Assembly: GCA_017883345.1 (NCBI GenBank)
Contig: JADGNT010000168.1
Coordinates: 1 to 8,669, forward strand
Source of the DNA: Candidatus Solibacter sp.
GTDB lineage: Bacteria > Acidobacteriota > Terriglobia > Bryobacterales > Bryobacteraceae
Reading direction: 5' to 3'
DNA length: 8,669 bases
The notes under the pieces were generated by a model that saw nothing but the letters and a program-made list of their open reading frames with translations, did no database searches and had not been told where the DNA came from. Shown in pieces: positions 1 to 6,500 of this stretch (position 1 is the stretch's first letter; every line of letters begins with the position of its first letter). The translations under genes and the position numbers were made by a program.

Positions 1-104
1 AAGAGGGCGGCGACGGCCCCAACATGCAGGAACACTAGGAAATATGCGGTGGCCCGGTTAAGCCCCTCGCGCCTTGCCAGCTCCGCGACGTTTTCAGTTT
101 TCAC
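1..104 (-). CDS. Fatty-acid/acyl-CoA desaturase-like protein, N-terminus only (partial)
   Basis: This is the first 34 codons of a gene that runs off the left edge. It starts at a GTG (CAC at 102-104) preceded by a clear Shine-Dalgarno, GAGGGG, five bases upstream. The reading frame is open to position 1. The N-terminus is hydrophilic (MKTENVAELARREGLN) and leads into a hydrophobic stretch, ATAYFLVFLHVGAVAAL. A membrane segment with an HxGA-type pattern near the N-terminus resembles the first transmembrane helix of membrane fatty-acid/acyl-CoA desaturases, enzymes that use a di-iron centre to introduce double bonds into acyl chains. The diagnostic histidine boxes would lie outside the window, so the family call is tentative. 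That a protein starts here is better supported than its function. It could instead be another small-helix membrane protein. Confidence 0.5.
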   Translation of the reverse strand, partial: MKTENVAELARREGLNRATAYFLVFLHVGAVAAL

Positions 105-109
105 TGTTT

Positions 110-115
110 CCCCTC
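110..115 (-). promoter_or_regulatory. Ribosome binding site deciding the GTG start at 104
   Basis: On the minus strand GAGGGG lies five bases before the GTG at 104. It supports the non-ATG start of the edge-truncated gene. Confidence 0.55.
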
Positions 116-131
116 GTAAACAGACCATCCT

Positions 132-158
132 TTACTAACTTATCAAGAGGACGTTCAA
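132..158 (-). promoter_or_regulatory. Weak candidate promoter for the left-edge gene
   Basis: The minus strand reads TTGAAC (153-158), a 15-base spacer, then TAGTAA (132-137). Each box matches the sigma-70 consensus only partly and the spacer is shorter than ideal. The surrounding 105-180 stretch is clearly more AT-rich than the flanking genes, as expected for a promoter region. Confidence 0.25.
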
Positions 159-215
159 CGCTTTGTAAGACTTGTGTAATTCCAACAGGATGGCGCTATT
201 TCAGGTCGTGCGGCC

Positions 216-239
216 CCCGCGAAGCGCGAATCCCGCGGG
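216..239 (-). other. GC hairpin just downstream of the DUF2442 gene
   Basis: CCCGCG (216-221) and CGCGGG (234-239) can pair across a 12-base loop, starting two bases beyond the DUF2442 stop. There is no T-run after the stem on the minus strand, so it is not a classical intrinsic terminator. It may stabilise the transcript end or be chance in GC-rich DNA. Confidence 0.25.
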
Positions 240-240
240 T

Positions 241-600
241 CTAACGGCTGGCATTTATCGACGAGCGTCGTTTGCCAGTCGATTGTGGAACTGGGGCCGG
301 CGACCGCTGAACCCGCACTTTGACCTCTGCGGCTCGGACTCCTGGCCGGGGCGCCGGGGTACCGTGAAGCAAGCCTTCGACGCTGATGTCCTCGTCGACG
401 TCAGGCCAATGAACTCCCTGGCCGGTTCCAATCAAACGAAACTTGGCTCGCTGGGCGGGCGTGGCTTCGGATAACCGCCAGGACCACGCCAGTGGCACGC
501 TGATCACGCGTCCGTCGGCCAGGTCGGCGATAATTTGGTCCTTAGTCACGCGGACCTTCTGAATGCGAGGATCGCTATTGATGCTAGGCACAGTGTTCAT
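241..600 (-). CDS. DUF2442 domain protein
   Basis: The 119-aa product carries the DUF2442 signature: an N-terminal beta-rich part with DGRVISVPLAWSWRL (about residues 29-43), then ATPAQRAKFRLIGTGQGVHW and PDVDEDISVEGLL (about 47-78). The family has no settled biochemical function. Its genes often sit beside DUF4160 genes, and the pair is suspected to be toxin-antitoxin-like, so this would act in the cytoplasm with its partner. The start ATG lies inside the end of the DUF4160 gene (17-bp overlap), with only a weak AAGAG ribosome site, which suggests translational coupling. The family usually ends soon after SVEGLL. Here about 35 extra residues follow, rich in Arg, Pro and Ser, and they look disordered and basic. 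That tail could be real or could reflect drift at the stop. Family assignment is firm; role is not. Confidence 0.85.
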   Translation of the reverse strand: MNTVPSINSDPRIQKVRVTKDQIIADLADGRVISVPLAWSWRLSEATPAQRAKFRLIGTGQGVHWPDVDEDISVEGLLHGTPAPRPGVRAAEVKVRVQRSPAPVPQSTGKRRSSINASR

Positions 601-820
601 ACCACGCTCTTAGAATAACAGGCAGATGGCTCGCGATCAGCCGGCGAATCCGGTTCAGCTCTCGCGCGTTGAAGCCGTGGCTCCGGGCAATCCCCAGTGG
701 TTGGAGCCAGAATTTGCAGGTCTTGTCCTCCCGCTCCACATGAAGATGCGGCGGCTCGCTGCAGTCGAAACTGGTGAAGAAGAAGCGGTACGGCCCGGGA
801 ATCCCTCTGATTCGTGGCAT
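584..820 (-). CDS. DUF4160 domain protein
   Basis: This 78-aa protein matches the DUF4160 layout: a start MPRIRGIPGPYRFFF, the family hallmark PPHLHVERED (about residues 23-32), a short beta stretch, and a C-terminal helix (ELNRIRRLIASHLPVILRAW). The length is normal for the family. Function is unknown. DUF4160 proteins recur next to DUF2442 proteins and are suspected to form a toxin-antitoxin-like or regulatory pair. The ATG follows the TAA of the upstream isomerase gene by five bases and has no convincing Shine-Dalgarno, so translation probably depends on ribosomes arriving from that gene. Its end overlaps the DUF2442 start by 17 bp. The dense overlaps show that the two small genes are co-expressed with the isomerase. 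Confidence 0.85.
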   Translation of the reverse strand: MPRIRGIPGPYRFFFTSFDCSEPPHLHVEREDKTCKFWLQPLGIARSHGFNARELNRIRRLIASHLPVILRAWYEHCA

Positions 821-825
821 TCAGA

Positions 826-1809
826 TTACCGCGTCCCCAGATAAATATCGTGAATCCGCAGCAGCCCCAGCGCGCGCCCATCGCCATCCACCACCGGCAG
901 CACCGAGATCTGCGACCGCCGCCGCTCCATCAACTCCAGCGCCTGCCCCAAATTCGCCTCCGGCCCGACCGTCACCGGCGTCGCCGTCATCGCGTCGGCG
1001 GCGCGCAGCGTGCGGATGTCGTCGTGGTTGGTCAGCGCCCGGCGCAGATCGCCATCGGTCAGGAAGCCCGCTAGCGTCCCGTCGGCCGCCACCACGCACG
1101 CCCCGCCCATGGGACGCCGCGTCATGGCGATGATCACGTCCTTCAGTGCCGTCTCCGGCGCCACCCACGCCACCTCGTCGCCCGTGTGCATCGCCGCCGC
1201 CACGGTCAGCCGCAGATTGCGCCCCAATTGTCCGCCCGGATGGAACCGCCCAAACTCCTCCGGCGTGAAATTCCGCGCGCACATCAGCGCGATCGCCAGT
1301 GCGTGCCCCAGCGCCAGCGCCGTCACCGCGCTGGCCGTCGGCGCCAGATTGTGCGGATCGGCCTCGCGCTCCACCGACGCATCCAGCAGCACATCCATCT
1401 GCGCCGCGAGCGGCGACGCGAGATTGCCCAGGATGCCGATCAAAGGCGAGCGGAACTGGCGCAGCAGAGGCACCAGCGCCTGCAACTCCACGGACGACCC
1501 GCGATTAGAGAGCAGCACGGTCGGGTCGCCCGGCGTGTAGATCCCCAGATCGCCATGCACCGCTTCGGCCGGATGCAGGAACACCGCCGCCGTCCCCGTG
1601 CTGCACAAGGTCGCCACAATCTTGCGCGCGATGTGACCGCTCTTGCCGATCCCGGTGACGATCACCTTCCCGGGATGCGCCAGGATCAACTCCACCGCGC
1701 GAATCAATTCGCCGTCCAGCCTGGCGGCTGCCGAGCGGATGGACTCCGCCTCAATTTCCATGGCGGCGCGCGCGGCGGCGAGCCAATCGTTCTGAGTGCC
1801 GGCAGTCAT
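826..1809 (-). CDS. kdsD: Arabinose-5-phosphate isomerase, KpsF/GutQ/KdsD family (SIS + 2 CBS)
   Basis: The enzyme interconverts D-ribulose-5-phosphate and D-arabinose-5-phosphate, the first step of Kdo synthesis for lipopolysaccharide or capsule. Numbering from the chosen ATG (327 aa, the normal family length): an SIS sugar-phosphate isomerase domain covers about 40-175, with GIGKSGH (53-59), HPAEAVHGDLG (79-89) and HPGGQLGR (190-197). Two CBS domains follow at about 207-260 and 270-325. Lys56, His85, Glu149 and His190 occupy the places of the catalytic-site residues known in E. coli KdsD. Three motifs are altered: SNRGSS where SNSGES-type is usual, READPHN where KEACP-type is usual, and LGHALA where LGDALA is usual. 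The frame stays open to 2121, but those extra residues are low-complexity and overlap the upstream gene, so the start at 1809 is preferred. No strong ribosome site is seen; the upstream stop is 16 bp away, suggesting coupling. Confidence 0.9.
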   Translation of the reverse strand: MTAGTQNDWLAAARAAMEIEAESIRSAAARLDGELIRAVELILAHPGKVIVTGIGKSGHIARKIVATLCSTGTAAVFLHPAEAVHGDLGIYTPGDPTVLLSNRGSSVELQALVPLLRQFRSPLIGILGNLASPLAAQMDVLLDASVEREADPHNLAPTASAVTALALGHALAIALMCARNFTPEEFGRFHPGGQLGRNLRLTVAAAMHTGDEVAWVAPETALKDVIIAMTRRPMGGACVVAADGTLAGFLTDGDLRRALTNHDDIRTLRAADAMTATPVTVGPEANLGQALELMERRRSQISVLPVVDGDGRALGLLRIHDIYLGTR

Positions 1810-1825
1810 GGGACGCGCGGACTGC

Positions 1826-2059
1826 TTACTGCTGGTCGCCTTCCAGATCGCTGAGACGGTGCTCGTGAATTTCCGCGAGGCGAACGAGGGCCAGAATGTG
1901 CTCTCCGTTTTGCTCTTGGATTTTGGCGATTGCGGCGAATCGCTCTCTGAATTCCCTGTCGTTGTCGATGTGCATGGCGGCGGTGAGTTCGAGGGTTTGC
2001 TTGATGGCTTCCAGACGCTCATCGATGGCGGGGCGTTTGAGCTCTGGGTTGTCTGGCAT
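1826..2059 (-). CDS. Small helical (coiled-coil-like) protein of unknown function
   Basis: A 77-aa product from the ATG at 2059, with a sequence that is almost wholly charged amphipathic helix (IDERLEAIKQTLELTAAMHI, then REFRERFAAIAKIQEQ, ending EIHEHRLSDLEGD). Heptad-like spacing of Leu, Ile and Ala suggests a coiled coil or helical bundle. Small proteins with this style and a terminal HERRLSDLEG-like tail are common as hypotheticals in Acidobacteria, to the best of my recognition; no function is known. There is no signal peptide or membrane segment. It lies 16 bp upstream of the isomerase gene and 78 bp downstream of the membrane-protein gene, so it probably shares their transcript. The frame extends to a GTG at 2134, but the extra residues do not look helical. 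A GGAG at about 13 bases before 2059 is a poor ribosome site. Confidence 0.6.
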   Translation of the reverse strand: MPDNPELKRPAIDERLEAIKQTLELTAAMHIDNDREFRERFAAIAKIQEQNGEHILALVRLAEIHEHRLSDLEGDQQ

Positions 2060-2137
2060 GGGCAGGCGGCATCTCCAGTATCCATCATCGCATGACCGAT
2101 ATTGCCGATGGCCCGCATCAATGCTGACTCGCACCCC

Positions 2138-3358
2138 TTACCAGAAGTGCACCGCCAGCACGTGTGGGGGGCTTGGAGTGCCCTCCACCACCTTAATTTC
2201 CAGGACGACCTGGATGTTCTTGCGCGCCCAGTCTCGCGGAGCCGCCCGCAAAGCCTCGCGAAATTGCTCCGGTCTGGTCAGGAAGTCTCCGGCTGCCAGT
2301 GTTCCGTACGTCGTGATGCCGCCAGCGGAGATTACGGTGTGGCCGGTGCGGGGATCGGCGAATCTCATCACCAGCGCGTAATCTTCGTCCGCGATCCATC
2401 CCTGCGGGCTGCGCGTGACGCGCCAGGTGAGATCCTTGCCCCGTTCCCGGTCGCGCACTCCGCGTACGGTGGGGCCGCCGTTGACCAGGGAAAAACGCAG
2501 ATCCTGCGTTAGCCGGATGGTCCAGTCGTTGTTAAACGCCCCGATCAGTACCACCGGATTGTCCTGCAACTCGGCATAGGGCGTGACCTGCGATCCGCGC
2601 ACCCGGTACCGTTTGTCGTGCACGGCGAGATAGCCCGAAATATGGGCCATGGCCATGGCGTCTCCGTACCACAGGAAGCGGTCCCGCAGGGGCACCAGAC
2701 GGCTCACGGGTACCGTGGCCCCAGGGTCCGGAGGGCCTTCCGGGAGGGGTTCGGGGTAGTAGCTTCTGCGGCTCTGGCCCACGCAGATCTGCACCGGGGA
2801 ATTCGCCGCCAGGACAGGCGCCCAGAACTGGTCGAGTTCGGTGGCCGGCCGCCGAGCGGAGCTCCGCGCGCCAGCCAGCCATCCGGCCAGGGCGGCCAGC
2901 GCGGCGATCGCCAAGGCCAGCATCAGCCATGGCGCGGACCTGGCGGCCAGCGGTGCGACCTTGGGTGTGACCGGCTGGACTGCCGTCCGGAACTCCGGGA
3001 TGTAGGCTCCCAAAGGTAATTCGATGCGCAGTCCGTTTGCCGCGGGCTCGGCCTCCTGGTAGTACTGCGCCAGGCGCTTGCGCACTTCCGCCGCGGCGTT
3101 GCGTACCACCGCGTCCTGGTTGGTGTCGTAGCCGAGGTCCCGTTCGAAAACCGCTTGCCCGAGGGTGCGCTCCTTGATGGGCTTTCCCTGGTTGTCCAGG
3201 TTATATTCCACCACGTAACGGAGCAGCGCCGAACAGCGGCGGCTGTGGCGGAAATGAGGACTCGCCAACACCTGCTCCAGGTGGGCGCGTACTTCCTGCC
3301 GAGGTGCCGTGCCTAACGCCTCCACCAATTCGGCCATGTGTCCACATTCTATACCCAT
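2138..3358 (-). CDS. One-pass membrane protein with OmpR/CadC-like winged-helix N-terminus
   Basis: The 406-aa protein has three parts. Residues 22-125 form an acidobacterial-type domain (LASPHFRHSRR, IKERTLGQAVFERDLGYD, VVRNAAAEVRKRLAQYY, RIELPLGAYIPEF). Its second half follows the pattern of an OmpR/PhoB winged helix: acidic turn after the FxxxxGYD segment, recognition-like helix ending RKRL, and a wing strand ending G-aromatic-x-P-x-F. Residues about 142-164 are a single hydrophobic segment. The remaining 240 residues form an unrecognised domain with GAFNNDWTIRL and AGGITTYGTLAAGDF. This is the layout of ToxR/CadC one-component regulators, so a membrane-bound regulator is inferred, not shown. 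Arg residues flank both sides of the hydrophobic segment, so topology is uncertain. It is divergent from the TonB-dependent receptor. The start could equally be the ATG at 3337, since neither has a good ribosome site. Confidence 0.75.
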   Translation of the reverse strand: MGIECGHMAELVEALGTAPRQEVRAHLEQVLASPHFRHSRRCSALLRYVVEYNLDNQGKPIKERTLGQAVFERDLGYDTNQDAVVRNAAAEVRKRLAQYYQEAEPAANGLRIELPLGAYIPEFRTAVQPVTPKVAPLAARSAPWLMLALAIAALAALAGWLAGARSSARRPATELDQFWAPVLAANSPVQICVGQSRRSYYPEPLPEGPPDPGATVPVSRLVPLRDRFLWYGDAMAMAHISGYLAVHDKRYRVRGSQVTPYAELQDNPVVLIGAFNNDWTIRLTQDLRFSLVNGGPTVRGVRDRERGKDLTWRVTRSPQGWIADEDYALVMRFADPRTGHTVISAGGITTYGTLAAGDFLTRPEQFREALRAAPRDWARKNIQVVLEIKVVEGTPSPPHVLAVHFW

Positions 3359-3361
3359 TTA

Positions 3362-3441
3362 GACGTCGAGGACGTAGTCCGCCGCGAATTGCCGTTTAAC
3401 TAGGAAAGTCCCTGATAATCAGCGGTTTGGCCGACGTCGAG
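3362..3441. repeat. Nine-base direct repeat in the divergent intergenic region
   Basis: GACGTCGAG occurs at 3362-3370 and again at 3433-3441, 71 bases apart. The second copy is inside the left arm of the long inverted repeat, and each copy contains the palindrome GACGTC. The first copy lies immediately before the divergent membrane-protein gene, so the two could be related binding sites for one protein. Confidence 0.4.
3389..3419 (+). promoter_or_regulatory. Candidate promoter of the receptor gene
   Basis: TTGCCG (3389-3394) and GATAAT (3414-3419) are separated by 19 bases. The -10 box is a five-of-six match but the spacer is long. Transcription would begin near 3426, giving a leader of about 150 bases whose first element is the inverted repeat at 3429-3464. 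Confidence 0.35.
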
Positions 3442-3464
3442 AGGGTCCTCGACTGTCGTCGGCC
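3429..3464 (+). promoter_or_regulatory. Long bulged inverted repeat (operator or 5' leader hairpin)
   Basis: GGCCGAC (3429-3435) pairs with GTCGGCC (3458-3464), and GTCGAG (3436-3441) pairs with CTCGAC (3448-3453). The arms are separated by a four-base bulge (TGTC, 3454-3457) and a six-base loop. Thirteen pairs in total lie between the divergent genes. No T-run follows, so it is not an intrinsic terminator. It could be an operator for a dimeric regulator or a stem at the 5' end of the receptor mRNA. Confidence 0.5.
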
Positions 3465-3564
3465 TATTCGCCGCAACGTTACTGCACGACAATTCAGCTA
3501 TCGTTACGGGGTCCTGGCCCGCGCAGTCTGTTCGGGCGAGTCCTTTACGGCCACGAAGCAAAAC

Positions 3565-3570
3565 AAGGAG
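3565..3570 (+). promoter_or_regulatory. Strong ribosome binding site of the receptor gene
   Basis: AAGGAG lies five bases before the ATG at 3576 and fixes the start of the receptor just ahead of its signal peptide. Confidence 0.8.
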
Positions 3571-3575
3571 CAGCC

Positions 3576-6500
3576 ATGAAGCTAGTCACTGCCATTCTAT
3601 CTCTACTCGTTGCCAGCTTGAGCTGGAGCCAAACCGTCACCAGTCAGGAAATCTCCGGATTGGTTCAGGACCTGTCAGGGTCCGTGGTGCCGAACGTAAC
3701 TGTAACCGTTAAGAACGTCGAAACCGGTTTCACCCGCACGGCGCAAGCCAATGAGAGCGGGTCCTACCTGGTTTCCAACCTTCCCATCGGAACCTATGAA
3801 ATATCCGCCGAGGTCAAGGGCTTCAAGAAATTCATCACCACCGGCGTAGTGCTGAACGTCAACTCCAAGGTTTCGGCGAACATCCGCCTGGAAGTCGGCA
3901 ACATCACGGAATCCGTCACCGTGGCCGCCGACGCCGCCCAGGTGGAGACCGCCAGCGGCGAAGTGGGCCGGCTGGTAACCGGCGAGCAGGCCACCAATAT
4001 CCAGTTGAACGGCCGTAACTTCCCGCAACTGCTGCAATTGCTGCCCGGTGTCTCCACCACCTTCAGCAGCGGCTTCGGATTGTTCGGCGGGTACGGCGTC
4101 AGCAATAGCTCCCAGTCCATCAACGGCAGCCGGACCGATACCTTCTCCTGGAATCTGGACGGCGCCGACAACAAGGACAACGGAGGCGGCGGCAACAATT
4201 TCGTCAACATCAACCCTGATGCCATCGCCGAGTTCAAAGTGCTGACCACCAACTACAGCGCCGAGTATGGATACAGCGCCGGCGCGGTGGTCAACATCGC
4301 CATCCGCGGCGGCACCAAGGAATTTCACGGTGGCGCCTACGAGTACCTGCGAAACAACGCCATCCAGGCCCGCGCCTACAATGCCAACATCAAACCGGAA
4401 CTGCGCTACAACAACTTCGGCTTCAACCTCGGTGGTCCGGCGTTCATTCCCAAAAAATTCAACGTCACCAGGGAGAAGTTCTTTTTCTTCGCCGGAGTGG
4501 ATTTCAAACGCCTGCGCCAGGGCGCCGTCAACACGTGGACCGTCCCGGTGCGAGACCAGTTGAACGGCGATTTTTCCGCGCTGGGATCCGCAAAGTACCC
4601 CAAGGACCCGCAGACCGGCGCCGTCTTCCCCGGTGGTCTCATCCCCAAGACCCGGTTCAGCCCTAACTCTTACCGGCTGCTGCAAAACTACCCGGCACCG
4701 AATTTCACGGGTTCGGGCGGCAATTTCGTGTTCCCCACGGTGGCGCCGCTGACCACCAACCAGTACATCCTCAAGGGCGACTACAACGTCAATTCCAAGA
4801 ACCAGATTTCGGTTCACTGGCTGCGCGACTACTATGTATCGCTACAGAACCTGACGAACCTGGCGCTGTACGAGCGCCACATCCCCGGCATCAACGCCGC
4901 CGCGCACTGGACCTACGTAGCCAACGCCTCCACGGTGAACTCGGTGCAGTTCGCCTACACCGGCAACGTGATCCTGGAGAAGGTGGGAATCCGGCCGAAT
5001 CCGGTTTTCGTCACGGATTTCACCCGCAAGGGCGAAGGCGTCAATTATCCGCTGATCTACAATGCCGCCGAGTTCATCCCCAGCATCGCTGTTTCGGGCT
5101 ACAACGGCCTGAGCGTGACGCCGCTCAATTTCGATAACTTTAACCGCATCTTCCAGTGGAAGGACGATTTCTCGAAGCTGATGGGCAGCCACAACGTCAA
5201 GGCCGGCATCCTGGCCATGCGCAGCCGCAAGAACCAGGACAACGTCCCGGGCATCAACGGCAGTTTCGCCTTCAGCACCTCGGCGGCCAACACCACCACC
5301 AACGCGCTGGCCGACGCGGAGCTGGGCAACTTCTACACCTACACGGAAGCCGGCAGCTTTCGCCAAGGCTGGTATCGCTTCACGCAGATCGAGCCCTACG
5401 TCCAGGACGACTGGAAGGTCAACAACCGGCTGACCCTGAACCTCGGCCTGCGCTGGGCCTACATGCAGCCGCAGTACAGCGCGCTGAACAACACCTCCGC
5501 CTTCCTGCCGCAGTATTTCAATCCGGCCAAGGCGCCGCAGATCGTGCGCTCCAGCGGCGCCATCGTGCCGAACACGGGCGACCCCTACAACGGTCTGGTC
5601 CTGGGCGGCAGCGGATTCCCCGACACCGCCAAGGGCCGGGTTCCGGTGGCCAGCGACCCGGCTGTGTTGGCCCTCTTCCATGGCTTGCCCGCGGGCACGG
5701 CCCAGACCTACAATGCAACCTGGGCGCCGCGCCTCGGCTTCGCCTGGGACGTCACCGGCCATCAGAACACCGTGGTGCGCGGCGGGGCTGGCATGTTCTA
5801 TGAGCGCATCGAGGGCAACTTCCTCTTTAGCGCCGTCAACAACCCGCCTTTCATCCAACAGTCCACCGTCTACAACGGAAACGTGGAGAACCCGGCGGGC
5901 GCCACTCTCCAGACTTTCCCGGCCACCATCAACAACTCCCACTACCTGGACATGAAGGTGCCGCGCACCATCAACTGGAGCCTGGGCATGCAGCAGAAAC
6001 TGAGCAAGGACATGATGCTGGACGTCGCCTACGTGGGTTCGAGCGCGGCTAACCTGTCCTACCAGCAGGACATCAACCAGTTGCGCGCCGGAACCCTGCA
6101 AGCCAATCCCGGCGCCAACGCGAACGCGCTGCGGCCCTACCCGGGTTACGCCGACATCTACGAATACATGACCGGCGCCAACTTCATTTACAACTCGCTG
6201 CAGGTGCAGTTCAAGAAACAAATGGCCGGCGGCGGCATGTTCAACGTGGCTTACACCTGGTCCAAGGCCCGCACCGATGCCAACGGCTACAACTACCAGC
6301 CCATGGACAGCTACAACCTGCGCGGCGATTGGGGACCTTCCAACTACAACCGCAATCACATCCTGGTCCTGAGCTACGTTTACCCGCTGCCCTTCTGGAA
6401 GGTAGGGCGAGAGTGGTACAAGGTGGGCTTCGGTGGATGGCAGGTTTCGGGCGTGATCACGCTGCAGACCGGGGTCCCGTTCAACGTCACCATCCCCACC

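Noticed and set aside
172..474. 100-codon plus-strand frame opposite DUF2442
   Set aside because: It starts at GTG without a ribosome site and is opposite a recognised family gene.
821..1854. Arg/Ala/Gly/Pro-rich open frames on both strands over the isomerase (e.g. 1186-1854 plus, 821-1282 minus)
   Set aside because: They are shadows of the isomerase reading frame with skewed composition and no recognisable domain.
1810..2121. N-terminal extension of the isomerase up to 2121
   Set aside because: The extra 104 residues are Ser/Thr/Pro-rich low complexity, begin at a TTG, and overlap the helical 77-aa gene in another frame. The family length fits the start at 1809.
2102..3019. Plus-strand frames opposite the 406-aa membrane protein
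   Set aside because: No ribosome sites or recognisable motifs; the minus-strand protein accounts for the coding signal.
3429..3464. Inverted repeat as a transcription attenuator
   Set aside because: No T-run follows and no alternative pairing or leader peptide is visible, so operator or leader stem is the better reading.
3675..4817. 380-codon open frame antisense to the receptor gene
   Set aside because: Same reasoning: composition follows the complementary codons of the receptor and no domain is visible.
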